Shown one piece after another: positions 1 to 9,464 of a DNA stretch of 36,696 nt (position 1 is the first letter of the stretch; every line of letters starts with the position of its first letter). The stretch covers positions 1-36,696 of the forward strand of contig CAIOHY010000531.1 in assembly GCA_903858205.1 (NCBI GenBank), given 5' to 3'. The DNA is from an uncultured Cellvibrio sp. Its GTDB lineage: Bacteria; Pseudomonadota; Gammaproteobacteria; Pseudomonadales; Cellvibrionaceae. Position numbers and translations under genes: made by a program. The notes under the pieces were generated by a model, which did no database searches, was not told where the DNA came from, and saw nothing but the letters and a program-made list of their open reading frames with translations.

Positions 1-881
1 CTGGAGGTGCGACGATTAGAAATGTAGCCAGTACGTTTGGCACGAATCTCTGTTCGCTCCAAGTTAATTCTTGCCAGATCATATTCGGCCTGTGCAAACG
101 ACATTGAAGCCTTTGCTTCGTTAGCTTTTGCTTGAATATTTTCCAATAATTTCTTTTTTGATTCCTGTAATGCGGAATAGGTTTTTTCAGCATCCTCCAC
201 CTTGGATTCTTGCGACTTATGCTGACTACGCGTTTGTACTATTTTTGATTCCAATGCAGCGCGCATGGCTTCTTTTGCTTCATAAAGTCGTTTAGCATTT
301 GTGTATTCATTTCTGGAAGTTACTTGCTGTGCAAACAATTTACTTATATTTTCATAGTTTTCTTTTAAGTAACCCAAATCAGCTTTAGTGGATTCCAGTT
401 CCTGCACCGCTTGTTCAATAGATGCCTCCGTGGATTTTAAGATAGCAGAAGCAGAATCGACATCAGTTTTGGCGCTGAGCAACTGCTTGTCTATTTCAAT
501 GCGGGTAAGTTCCACCTCGTTACTAGCTTGAGTAAATTTAGCAACTTCCAGCTCCTGTGAAGCGCGCGCTCTATTCAGCTCTGCTGCATACTGGCTACTA
601 TCTAATTTAATCACAATATCTTCAGCGCTTACTTGCTGGTCATCTTTAAATTTTACAGCCTCAATAACCCCACGCACCTCTGCAACCACATCAATAATGT
701 CGCACTGCACAATGGCATTATCAGTAGTCAGCATGTCACGTGTTGCAAAGCTGCGGGCGCCCATCCCACAAACAACCAACAAAATTACCAAGCCCACCTT
801 GTAGCGGTAGTCAAGCTGCAGGAAGGTGTCAATCAGTTTTGGCTTTGCTCTATTGGTAGAAGTATTCTCTGCATCAGACAT
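1..881 (-). CDS. HlyD/EmrA-family membrane fusion protein (partial, runs off the left edge)
   Basis: Reverse-strand reading from ATG at 881: MSDAENTSTNRAKPKLIDTFLQLDYRYKVGLVILLVVCG...DNAIVQCDIIDVVAEVRGVIEAVKFKDDQQVSAEDIVIKLD...; lipoyl/biotinyl hairpin plus long coiled coil, ending ...RINLERTEIRAKRTGYISNRRTS at the edge. Open to base 1. Directly downstream of the MFS gene. Confidence 0.85.
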   Translation of the reverse strand, partial: MSDAENTSTNRAKPKLIDTFLQLDYRYKVGLVILLVVCGMGARSFATRDMLTTDNAIVQCDIIDVVAEVRGVIEAVKFKDDQQVSAEDIVIKLDSSQYAAELNRARASQELEVAKFTQASNEVELTRIEIDKQLLSAKTDVDSASAILKSTEASIEQAVQELESTKADLGYLKENYENISKLFAQQVTSRNEYTNAKRLYEAKEAMRAALESKIVQTRSQHKSQESKVEDAEKTYSALQESKKKLLENIQAKANEAKASMSFAQAEYDLARINLERTEIRAKRTGYISNRRTS

Positions 882-898
882 TACTAAAATCCTGTTTG

Positions 899-2440
899 CT
901 ATTTAATCTGGTTGTTGAGTTTTTTCGATGAAATAAAGAGTGATATAACGGCCATAAACACAAATCCAAGCACAACCATTTGAAACATATTCATATAGGT
1001 GAGTGACAGTACTTGTTGGTTAACACGATCACGCAATGCGCGATAACCCATTTCTTTTGCGTGCTCAACGCTTGCTGTGTGAGCGAGATAAAACTCAACA
1101 ACATCACCAAAGCGCTTGTACAAAACGGTATTGAACCAAGTGACGTGATGCCGCAAATTTTCCCAATTGAGCATTTCAAACTGGGTAATTAAACTTGCAA
1201 AAACAGCTATGCCAATCGTACTACCCAGTAGTCGGGTGGTGGATTCTAATGCTGCCGCCGCAGGCATTTTCTCTTTAGGAATACTGATCAATGCCGCCGT
1301 GGTAACTGGACCGAGAATAAATGCAGCACCTATACCCTGCACGATTTGCGGCAAAATCATGTCATGCCAACCGGACTCGAAAGTAAAGTCCGCCATCATA
1401 ATGCCGCTTAGAATTCCCATCGATAAACCAAAAGAAATTAATAGTTTTGTTGGCACCCTATTGAATAACCAGCCTACCAATGGGAACGCCAACATCATTA
1501 CCAGTGCGCGTGGCGCCATAGATGTACCCGCTTGGGTCGGCGAAAAAAGTAATAACTCCTGCATATAAATAGGCAATACAAAGAGCGTTCCGGTAATCAT
1601 AAAGGCCGCAAAAAAATTCAGTAGATTGGCGGCAGCAAACGTACGATGAATCAGAATTTTGAAATCCAATAATGGCTGACTAATTGAGAATGAATGTGCG
1701 AGCAGCATCGTCCAGCTACCTGCTGCAATCAGCATTAATGTCATATTGAAATCATCTTCTAACCACAGCGTGCGATCGCCACGCTCAAGTAGCCAGATCA
1801 AACTAACGACAGCTACCGCCAGAAGAAACAGACTTGTTAGATCGAGGGGCAGTTTTTTTTGCGTAGTTCCTTCTTCCTGATTGCTCATAAACTCCTGAAC
1901 CATAATGACGCTGATAATTCCAATCGGAATATTGATTATAAAAATAAATTGCCAACTGAATTGGTCAATCATGATGCCGCCTAACATTGGCCCCAGTGCC
2001 GGCCCCAACATTATCGAGGTTCCATAGAGCCCCATTATCAATCCATGTTGCGCAGGCGGAAAAGTCCGGCGCAGGATCATACCCTCTACTGGCAAGAGTA
2101 ATCCCGCACCCAAACCTTGAATAACGCGCGCCATAATTAACTGTTCTAGCGAGTGTGATAGCGAACAGCAAATGGAGCCTCCAACAAAAAACAACAAACC
2201 GGTTTGATAAACATTTTTGCCACCAAAGCGCTCCACCAATCGAGCTGACAGAAACATGCATATCATGGAGGCAATCGCATAGCTGGTGCTCACCCAACTG
2301 ATCTCAGCGATAGTAGCTGAAAAAATGCCTCGCAAATTCGGTGTGGCCACATAAAGAATAAATGTATCCAGTGAGGACATTACGCCGCCCATGGAAACTG
2401 ACAGAGCAATTAGCCATTTTCTCTTTGACGCATCAATCAA
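899..2440 (-). CDS. DHA2-type MFS multidrug/metabolite exporter (EmrB-like)
   Basis: 513 aa, about 14 hydrophobic segments, LDTFILYVATPNL, ARVIQGLGAGLLLPVEGMILRRTFP, GPALGPMLGG motifs of DHA2 transporters. Confidence 0.9.
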   Translation of the reverse strand: MIDASKRKWLIALSVSMGGVMSSLDTFILYVATPNLRGIFSATIAEISWVSTSYAIASMICMFLSARLVERFGGKNVYQTGLLFFVGGSICCSLSHSLEQLIMARVIQGLGAGLLLPVEGMILRRTFPPAQHGLIMGLYGTSIMLGPALGPMLGGIMIDQFSWQFIFIINIPIGIISVIMVQEFMSNQEEGTTQKKLPLDLTSLFLLAVAVVSLIWLLERGDRTLWLEDDFNMTLMLIAAGSWTMLLAHSFSISQPLLDFKILIHRTFAAANLLNFFAAFMITGTLFVLPIYMQELLLFSPTQAGTSMAPRALVMMLAFPLVGWLFNRVPTKLLISFGLSMGILSGIMMADFTFESGWHDMILPQIVQGIGAAFILGPVTTAALISIPKEKMPAAAALESTTRLLGSTIGIAVFASLITQFEMLNWENLRHHVTWFNTVLYKRFGDVVEFYLAHTASVEHAKEMGYRALRDRVNQQVLSLTYMNMFQMVVLGFVFMAVISLFISSKKLNNQIK

Positions 2441-2543
2441 AATAATTCATCCGCATAGGTAATGGGTTTGCTGTGCGCAAATGCACACTGACTTCTTACA
2501 CGTGGAACATGCGGATATCCTAGCGTTGGACATGAAATTAAAT

Positions 2544-2563
2544 ACCTGTCAGATGTTACATAG
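2544..2563 (+). promoter_or_regulatory. lux-box-like palindrome ACCTGTCAGATGTTACATAG
   Basis: CTGT-N8-ACAT (one mismatch to a perfect CTGT-N8-ACAG dyad) in the divergent 2441-2599 intergenic region, about 37 bp upstream of the 2600 start. Confidence 0.6.
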
Positions 2564-2599
2564 CCTATACATTTACTTTCGCAATAGGGTCTCTATAAC

Positions 2600-3916
2600 A
2601 TGATCACACAACTATTTTTGGTAACTCATGTTATGAATACTGCAGTGAATAATGCGATCCTGTCCACGCAGGCAGTGCGCAAGTTAGGCGCGATTGAAAT
2701 GCGGATGGCGCTGTTCCATGCCAACCTCAACGGTTCTACGCAAGGGACACAGGCCATTTTTTTTTCAGCTAATGTGTCCAGCGAACAATTCATGAAGGCT
2801 GCCAACTATCTTTATGATCATTATGAAGCGCTTCAATGCACTATCAGAAAAGTCGACGAGGAGCTGTGGTTCTATCGCAGTGCAGTTTTTTCCAATATTC
2901 CGGTGCGTCACTTACAGTTAGAAACGCCTGCCGATATAAATACTGTTATCAGTGAATGCTTGGATCAGCCGATAGATCCAAACAAAGCGCTCTGGCGAGC
3001 GCAGTTGGTGAGCCTTGGCCATACCGGGCAGAAGGTATTTTTATTTAGCGCCCACCATGCAATTATTGACGCGAATGGCATGCATGATCTTGCCAATCGC
3101 TTTTTTCAGATTTTGTCGGCCGTCATTAGCAACGCTTCACTGCCCAGATTGCAGCCAATTAATTTTCCATTAGCTGTAGACGAGTTACTGCAACAAAATG
3201 CATCTCCTGTGGTAGTACCCACAGCGGAGCCTCGTCCACACGATAAATCTTGCCCTATCAATTATCGTCGAACCGGCTGGCAATTTGTCACACTTAAGCA
3301 AGAACAAATTGCAGCATTAGATAAGGCCCTGCAAGCCGACAATATAAAACTCCACTCCCTGATTAGCGCGGCACTTTGCCAAGCATTGCACGCGCAGGGC
3401 GTTGTGGCCGCCCATTGCAATTTCGGCACCGCGGTCTCGCTGCGTTTCTTGCAGGATACTAACCCCGAGTATTCCAACCCACTCGGATGCTATATGTCCA
3501 TCGCTACCACATCACTGGATATAAACGACAACCTCGTAGATTTCGCTCGAAAATACGATCGCGAACTGATGCATAAAATCTTCACCAGTTGTTTAAATAG
3601 GGTAGATACACTTTACGCCGACTTTGAAGCGGCAACACATAGGATTGCCCAGCTGGAAAACTTTTCCCAAGACGCAGGCATTACCAATATGGGTCACGTA
3701 GCCATTACTGAAACTTATCCTGGAATTGAAATCAGTGATTATCTAATGCTAGCTAATCGGGTGTCGGCCAATTTCTCTATCGTCGCTCACTGTTACGATT
3801 TTCTTGGTACACAACGTATTGGATTGGTATACCCCAAGCCCTGCCTTGCGGATGACGTAGTAGCGCGCGTCGCTGCTGACCTAGAAAAGCGCCTGCTAAG
3901 TTATAGCCAGCGCTAA
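2600..3916 (+). CDS. stand-alone condensation/acyltransferase-like protein (NRPS C-domain/PapA/WS-DGAT superfamily)
   Basis: 438 aa with FSAHHAIIDANGM, matching the HHxxxD(G) active-site motif; first gene of a +strand operon with PCP and A-domain genes. Exact start uncertain (ATGs at 2600 and 2633). Confidence 0.7.
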   Translation: MITQLFLVTHVMNTAVNNAILSTQAVRKLGAIEMRMALFHANLNGSTQGTQAIFFSANVSSEQFMKAANYLYDHYEALQCTIRKVDEELWFYRSAVFSNIPVRHLQLETPADINTVISECLDQPIDPNKALWRAQLVSLGHTGQKVFLFSAHHAIIDANGMHDLANRFFQILSAVISNASLPRLQPINFPLAVDELLQQNASPVVVPTAEPRPHDKSCPINYRRTGWQFVTLKQEQIAALDKALQADNIKLHSLISAALCQALHAQGVVAAHCNFGTAVSLRFLQDTNPEYSNPLGCYMSIATTSLDINDNLVDFARKYDRELMHKIFTSCLNRVDTLYADFEAATHRIAQLENFSQDAGITNMGHVAITETYPGIEISDYLMLANRVSANFSIVAHCYDFLGTQRIGLVYPKPCLADDVVARVAADLEKRLLSYSQR

Positions 3917-3954
3917 TACTTTTTATTGTGCTTAGTTAACTAAAAGGAACTCCT

Positions 3955-4218
3955 ATGACCGCGTTAAATGTTATCCAAATCGAGCAGCAAATCACTGCCA
4001 TTATTGCCGAAGTAAAGCGTATTCCCGTGACGGATATTCAGTTGGCACCCACCGATGATTTCATCAGCAAATACAACCTCAGCAGCATGGACGCCGTCTC
4101 AATGAGCGTAAAAATAAGTCAGCAATTTGGTTTCGGTTTTGGCCAGGCGGCAGAAGATATTGATGGGCTTGCATCCTTTGGTGCGTTGACCAACCTCGTG
4201 CAAAAAAGAGCCGCGTAA
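3955..4218 (+). CDS. acyl/peptidyl carrier protein
   Basis: 87 aa with a carrier-type serine motif KYNLSSMDAVSMSVKISQQFGFGF; stop at 4216-4218 abuts the next ATG at 4219. Confidence 0.8.
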   Translation: MTALNVIQIEQQITAIIAEVKRIPVTDIQLAPTDDFISKYNLSSMDAVSMSVKISQQFGFGFGQAAEDIDGLASFGALTNLVQKRAA

Positions 4219-5754
4219 ATGCAAGCCTTTACTCACAGAATCGCACACTGGGCACAGGCAAAAGCGGATACCTTGGCGGTTAATGATGGCGGCCAATCAA
4301 TAAGCTTTGGGGAATTACATTCACGGGCTCGGGAAATTGGCTGGCAGTTGCAAATTCTGGGCGTCGCACCGCGCGATCGCGTGGTGATACTCTTGCCCAA
4401 ATCGGTAGACGCAGTTGCTGCCATTGTGGGCGTTTTGCTTGCGGGTGCAACTTATGTACCGGTAGATGCCAGTTCACCTAAACAGCGACTGCAATCGATT
4501 CTGGAAGACTGTCAACCGACGGTCGTTATTGTGAATAAGCAGACGACGGATTTATTTCCCGCACAGACTCGATTAAATATTGATGCAACTCCGCGTGCGA
4601 GTTCGGTGGAGGTGGAATTTCCAACACCGGACATGGATGCAGATGCCTACGTGCTTTACACCTCAGGCTCAACCGGTGTACCCAACGGTGTGCAAATTAG
4701 CCAGCGCGCAATGCACAGTTTTTTTCATGCAGTAAATTGCTATATGGGCATTGATCATCGCTCACGCTGCATGAATACCTCGGCACTCTATTTCGATGTG
4801 TCTATCGCCGACTTACTTCTACCGCTTTACCAAGGGGCATCGGTGTGGTTGGGGCCGAGCATCCCATTGCCTTTCCGCTTTATCGATATCATCACCAGTA
4901 ATCGTATTACCCATTTTTGTGCAGTAGGTTCAACGCTCACCATGCTCGCCGGCATGCCCGGTTTTAGCGACCACCAATGGACGGATTTGCGTTGCATTAT
5001 GACGGGCGCAGAAGTGCTCAACCCCAACACTATCGCCAGCTGGCTCCACAACTCGCCCAATGCAGTGGTGCTTAATGGTTATGGTCCTACGGAAACTACT
5101 TGCGTTTGCACCGTCTTTGAGATCAACCAGGAACGCTTGCTAGGTTATTCCACATTTCCAATCGGCAAACCGCTTCCCGGTATAGAGGTGTTTATTGATA
5201 CACAAGCGACTGACGATGCTAATTGCGGTGAGCTTTGTATTAGCGGCTCGCAGGTAATGACTGGGTACCTGAATCGTACCACCCTGAATGAACTGCGTTT
5301 GTTTGCTCGCCATGGCGACACTTTTTATCGTACGGGCGACAAGGTTCGCTATAACCAACACGGCGAATTAATTTTCCTTGGACGAATCGATGATCAGGTA
5401 AAAATAAATAGCTATCGCATAGATCTGGGCGAGGTGATCACACCCTTCCTCAATACACCCGGCATTGAAGAAGCAATTGCAGTTCCACTTAATCATCCAC
5501 AGCGCGGTGAGTGCTTGGGTGTTGTAGTTAAATTAAAAAATGAGACTGATTTATCTGAATTAAAAAATCGCTGCAATGATGCACTGCCCGCCTATATGCG
5601 CGCCGCATTCGTTGCAGAGGTGAGTTCGCTCCCGCTGAGCCCCAGTGGCAAAATCAATGTGCGAAAACTACGCGCCATCGCCAATGCACACTTTAACGCT
5701 ATCGAAGCGGAAATCAGTAGAATTGATGACCTGATCAAGGAGCAAGAGTGCTAA
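4219..5754 (+). CDS. AMP-forming amino-acid adenylation enzyme (NRPS-type A domain)
   Basis: A3 YVLYTSGSTGVPNGV; A4 YFDVSIADLLLPLYQGA (Asp235 equivalent kept, suggesting an alpha-amino acid substrate); A5 NGYGPTET; A7 YRTGDKVRYNQHGELIFLGRIDDQVKI; A10 LPLSPSGKINVRKL. Confidence 0.92.
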   Translation: MQAFTHRIAHWAQAKADTLAVNDGGQSISFGELHSRAREIGWQLQILGVAPRDRVVILLPKSVDAVAAIVGVLLAGATYVPVDASSPKQRLQSILEDCQPTVVIVNKQTTDLFPAQTRLNIDATPRASSVEVEFPTPDMDADAYVLYTSGSTGVPNGVQISQRAMHSFFHAVNCYMGIDHRSRCMNTSALYFDVSIADLLLPLYQGASVWLGPSIPLPFRFIDIITSNRITHFCAVGSTLTMLAGMPGFSDHQWTDLRCIMTGAEVLNPNTIASWLHNSPNAVVLNGYGPTETTCVCTVFEINQERLLGYSTFPIGKPLPGIEVFIDTQATDDANCGELCISGSQVMTGYLNRTTLNELRLFARHGDTFYRTGDKVRYNQHGELIFLGRIDDQVKINSYRIDLGEVITPFLNTPGIEEAIAVPLNHPQRGECLGVVVKLKNETDLSELKNRCNDALPAYMRAAFVAEVSSLPLSPSGKINVRKLRAIANAHFNAIEAEISRIDDLIKEQEC

Positions 5755-6839
5755 TGAAAACCACAACGCACTCGCTGCTCTCGAGCGAACTATCCAACTC
5801 GATCGCAGCGGCTTTTACCCACACCACCAACCTTCATTCTCCGGTAAACACTCCACCAGCTCCCCATGAGCTTATTCGATTGCTGGGTGAAACAAGATTG
5901 GTGGCAGCATTGATTGACCCTGGTTCACACGAAAGCCTCTTGCTGCATCAAGTGCATCTGGCGAACTGGCTCGCGGGATTCGGTGTAAGTGCAGCCACTG
6001 ATTTGGCATTACACCAACTATGCACTGTGTATCCGTTACTCAAGCACCTCAGTGCTGGGTCAGCCAATGCACGCGCGCTAGCGACGCAGCTATTGCACGC
6101 GGAGAAATTAGCAGCGCGCATTATTCAACCTTGGGGGCACGCCACTAATCCCAGCGCACGACAAACTGGAAAGCATTGGATTATCCAAGGCGAATTACCG
6201 CTCTGCTTAGTAGGAGTGGACACAGAATATTTACTCATCCCGCTGACCACACCCGACTCATCAGCTTTGGCTATTTTTTGTCTCCCTCTGGGCACAACTG
6301 GTTTAAAAATTCTGGCGCGCGCACCAGTCTCGGCAAGCGGTGATTATTTTATCGCACGAATTTCACTGGAAAATGTGCAGCTCACTGAGGCCCAGCACCT
6401 TGGCAGCGTGGATAGTGATTTTATGCAACAAAGGGGCAATACACAGCTCACATTGGCAGCTATTGCCCAGAACCACACCAGCGAAACGGTGCTGACCACC
6501 AGCATCGAATTTTTGCGCAAACGTTTGGCAAATAATGCCCCCTTATTGAAGCTGGATGTACTGCAACAACGGCTCGCCGCACTCCGCGCAAAATTATCCA
6601 TGGCACAAGCGCTGGCGTTCTCAGCACTGGATGCGCAAGAGGCTCACAATTTCACACAACTGGCGCATGCCAGCTATGAGAATTCGCGCCAGTTATTGCA
6701 GACCATCAGTGGCGAATGCTTACATCTGGGCGGAATTAATCACTACCGCAACGACAGTGAATTGGCCGACGCCTATCAAGAAGCGCGCTGGAACAATTTT
6801 TTCAGTGCCTACACCCCGGCCGCTGTATTGGCGGATTAA
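5754..6839 (+). CDS. acyl-CoA dehydrogenase-like protein, degenerate FAD-cleft half
   Basis: ORF 5748-6839; ATG at 5754 overlaps the upstream TAA (TAATG). ACAD C-terminal signature TTSIEFLRKR...LQQRLAALRAKL and HLGGINHYRNDSELADAYQEARWNNFF, but no TEPxxGSD motif in the middle domain. Confidence 0.75.
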   Translation: MKTTTHSLLSSELSNSIAAAFTHTTNLHSPVNTPPAPHELIRLLGETRLVAALIDPGSHESLLLHQVHLANWLAGFGVSAATDLALHQLCTVYPLLKHLSAGSANARALATQLLHAEKLAARIIQPWGHATNPSARQTGKHWIIQGELPLCLVGVDTEYLLIPLTTPDSSALAIFCLPLGTTGLKILARAPVSASGDYFIARISLENVQLTEAQHLGSVDSDFMQQRGNTQLTLAAIAQNHTSETVLTTSIEFLRKRLANNAPLLKLDVLQQRLAALRAKLSMAQALAFSALDAQEAHNFTQLAHASYENSRQLLQTISGECLHLGGINHYRNDSELADAYQEARWNNFFSAYTPAAVLAD

Positions 6840-6850
6840 CAGGATCAGAA

Positions 6851-7924
6851 ATGCAATTAACGGATAACCAATACTCGCAGCAACTGCAGCAGTGGCTCGC
6901 GCAGTCTACGAAGACTCATTTCACTAACGGCCAGCAGCAATGGCCAGTGCGCGAATGGGTGAAATCCCTAGCCAAGGCAAATTTATCGGTTGCCGGATGG
7001 CCCGCACCTTATGGTGATGGCGAGCTGCGCAAGCAATTGCATTTACATTACCGCATTGCACGCAACGCACCAGGTAGTCTCGGCTTATGTATTACATCGC
7101 ATCTGGATATAGGCGCGCGGTGCCTGATGGAAAAGGCCAGCCCACAACTCGCTGAACAGTGGCTAGCCCCAGCATTACGCGGCGATGCGATTCTGGCTTT
7201 AGCGATGACCGAACCTCAAGCAGGCAGCGATTTGCAGGGCATTGAATTTAGCGCGGAGAAAAAAGAGCAGGGGTGGTCATTAACCGGGGTTAAACGCGGC
7301 ATCACCAATCTGCCCTTTGCAGATGCAGTGATAGTGCTGGCACGCACAGCCCCAAATCGATCGCCATTTAGTTACACATTGTTCTTGTTGCCGATGAACA
7401 CACCAGGTGTGGAGCGCGAAGTGGCGCTACCAACACTTGCTTACCCTGGTTGCCTTGGTGGAATGCAAGTAAAGAACGCGCTAATTCCGGAACAAAATGT
7501 GCTGGGCGCTCCCGGAACCGGGCTGATTCTTTTAATGCAACACATGGCTACCGAGCGATTATTTGTGAGTGCGCGGATGCGGGGCATCAGTGAGATGTTG
7601 CTAGAAAAAATTCAGCAACATTCTGCACTGGCCACAGATCAATTGGCCAAGTTGAAAACACAATCCTTGGCATTTAATGCTTTCTTCGAACAGTGCGTAG
7701 AAAATTATATACGCCAATCATTTCCAGCGCGCGAATCGGCCAGTTTGAAATATCTTGGTAGCCAACTGCTGAAAACTCTGTGCGCTACGCTTAGCGAGCA
7801 AGAGGGAGCTGCGGGTTATTTGGCTGATGGAAACGCGGAACTTTATCAGCGAGAGGCGATGGGTTTGGCATTGGCCGGAGGGAGTGAAGAAATCATGCTA
7901 GCAATCATTGGCAGTGAACTTTAA
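6851..7924 (+). CDS. acyl-CoA dehydrogenase family protein
   Basis: ALAMTEPQAGSDLQGIEF (FAD/substrate motif), GLILLMQHMATERLFVSARMRG, LALAGGSEEIMLAIIGSEL. Confidence 0.88.
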   Translation: MQLTDNQYSQQLQQWLAQSTKTHFTNGQQQWPVREWVKSLAKANLSVAGWPAPYGDGELRKQLHLHYRIARNAPGSLGLCITSHLDIGARCLMEKASPQLAEQWLAPALRGDAILALAMTEPQAGSDLQGIEFSAEKKEQGWSLTGVKRGITNLPFADAVIVLARTAPNRSPFSYTLFLLPMNTPGVEREVALPTLAYPGCLGGMQVKNALIPEQNVLGAPGTGLILLMQHMATERLFVSARMRGISEMLLEKIQQHSALATDQLAKLKTQSLAFNAFFEQCVENYIRQSFPARESASLKYLGSQLLKTLCATLSEQEGAAGYLADGNAELYQREAMGLALAGGSEEIMLAIIGSEL

Positions 7925-8000
7925 TTTAAGAACCCTTCAGGTTTTTCTGGCATCTATCGGTTGCGACTTCATTGCCGCAACACTCTGTCCACATTTTCAC

Positions 8001-8036
8001 CTCACATTACTGCACAGCGTCATACGCAGTAGTGAG
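8001..8036. repeat. imperfect inverted repeat, possible terminator between convergent genes
   Basis: CTCACatTACTGC...GCAGTAGTGAG between the stop at 7924 (+) and the stop at 8054 (-). No clear T-tract. Confidence 0.35.
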
Positions 8037-8053
8037 AAGTGATTGAAGTCAGA

Positions 8054-8452
8054 TTAATCCACAAACGCAGTTGCCTCAATTTCTACTTTGCCTTTGGAAT
8101 CAAATATCTCAGCGACTTCAATGATGGTCATCGCGGGAAACCCTTCACCGAAACGCGCATACCATGCGACGGCAATTTCACGCTTCTTGGCGTGATAAAG
8201 CGGAAAATCCGTAATAAACACGTTCATCTTGGCAATATTTCTAGCATCACCGCCAGCCGCACGAACAACAGTGAGCACATTATCCAAGCAGGCACCGAAC
8301 TGGGTAACGAGGTCATCACTTTCTAGAACCCCCTGGATATTGCCAGAGAGCTGACCAGAGATAAACATCATACGCTTACCTTCAGGCACGATAACACCAT
8401 GAGTGTAACCACTCGGATTGTGACGAGTGGGTGGATTAATTTTTTCAAACAT
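8054..8452 (-). CDS. RidA/YjgF/UK114-family protein
   Basis: MMFISGQLSG, LDNVLTVVRAAGGDARNIAKMNVFITDF, FPAMTIIEVAEIFDSKGKVEIEATAFVD align to the RidA fold; the canonical FPARSxVEVA Arg is Met here. Confidence 0.88.
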   Translation of the reverse strand: MFEKINPPTRHNPSGYTHGVIVPEGKRMMFISGQLSGNIQGVLESDDLVTQFGACLDNVLTVVRAAGGDARNIAKMNVFITDFPLYHAKKREIAVAWYARFGEGFPAMTIIEVAEIFDSKGKVEIEATAFVD

Positions 8453-8554
8453 AGGAGTTATCCATCACAAGAAGGGGGGAAAGAAAATAAATGAGACTCA
8501 AAAATATCAAGTCACCTCATCAAATATAATGACGCGTTTTATCCTACCCCAGAT

Positions 8555-8574
8555 AGCTGTTAGAAATGACAGTA
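8555..8574 (+). promoter_or_regulatory. lux-box-like palindrome AGCTGTTAGAAATGACAGTA
   Basis: Perfect CTGT-N8-ACAG dyad in the divergent RidA/SDR intergenic region, 70 bp upstream of the SDR start. Confidence 0.7.
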
Positions 8575-8643
8575 GGTACTCAATCAGCATTGCTTTAAAA
8601 TGCTGACGCTAATCCCCAGTCCATTTTATTTTCAGGAGTATCT

Positions 8644-9378
8644 ATGACCACCCAAACAATCAAAGGCACTAGCGTATTGGTGACTGGCGCCTCGCGCGGA
8701 CTTGGCCTGGCATTTGTGAAAGTGTTGGCGGCACGCGGTGCTGAAAAAATTTATGCAGGCTATAAAAATGCAGAAGGTCTTGCAGAACTGAACAACCTGA
8801 AGTTGGCCAATGTAATTCCAGTATTACTGGATGTTACCGACTCTAACCATATTCAATTATTAGCTCAACAAATTAATGCACTGGATATTATTATTAATAA
8901 TGCGGGCATTGCATCAGCCTGCGGGTTTACCGCTGACCATGTATTGGAAACCGCAACTGCTGAAATGAACACGCATTATTTTGGCCCCCTAAAACTGATA
9001 ACCACTTTTTTGCCATTGCTCAAGCAAGCGCCGCAAGCTGGCATTATCAATATCGCCTCCATAGCGGCGATCAGTAATTTCAAGGCCATGGGCACCTACT
9101 CTGCATCAAAAGCCGCATTGCATTTTATGACTCAAGGTTTACGTGCTGAGCTTGCTGGCTCCACTATTTTTGTTCAAGGCGTCTACCCTGGTCCATTCGA
9201 TACTCGTTTAGCCGCCGGTTTTGACGGATTCAAACAAAGCCCGGAAACGATCGCAAACATCGTTCTGGATCTTTATCGCGAGCGAGTAGATGAAGTATTC
9301 CCAGATGAATTCTCTAAAACCATGTATCAAACCTTCCTTGAATCACCTAAAAAATTAACCGAAATTTTCTCCCAGTAA
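8644..9378 (+). CDS. short-chain dehydrogenase/reductase
   Basis: VLVTGASRGLGLAF, IIINNAGIA, YSASKAAL: classical SDR motifs. Confidence 0.92.
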   Translation: MTTQTIKGTSVLVTGASRGLGLAFVKVLAARGAEKIYAGYKNAEGLAELNNLKLANVIPVLLDVTDSNHIQLLAQQINALDIIINNAGIASACGFTADHVLETATAEMNTHYFGPLKLITTFLPLLKQAPQAGIINIASIAAISNFKAMGTYSASKAALHFMTQGLRAELAGSTIFVQGVYPGPFDTRLAAGFDGFKQSPETIANIVLDLYRERVDEVFPDEFSKTMYQTFLESPKKLTEIFSQ

Positions 9379-9396
9379 AAAGCGAGGTATAAAAAC

Positions 9397-9429
9397 GCCG
9401 TCTTGTAAATGAAACCACTACAAGACGGC
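9397..9429. terminator. intrinsic terminator, likely bidirectional, between convergent genes
   Basis: GCCGTCTTGTA-N11-TACAAGACGGC, a perfect 11-bp stem followed by TTTCTATTTT and preceded by AAAAA; sits between the stop at 9378 (+) and the stop at 9465 (-). Confidence 0.9.
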
Positions 9430-9464
9430 TTTCTATTTTATTCCCCCCTTCGTAAAGTAATTGG

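Noticed and set aside
633-887. +strand 84-aa ORF
   Set aside because: Antisense to the HlyD-like gene, with no recognisable motifs; the minus-strand reading is clearly coding.
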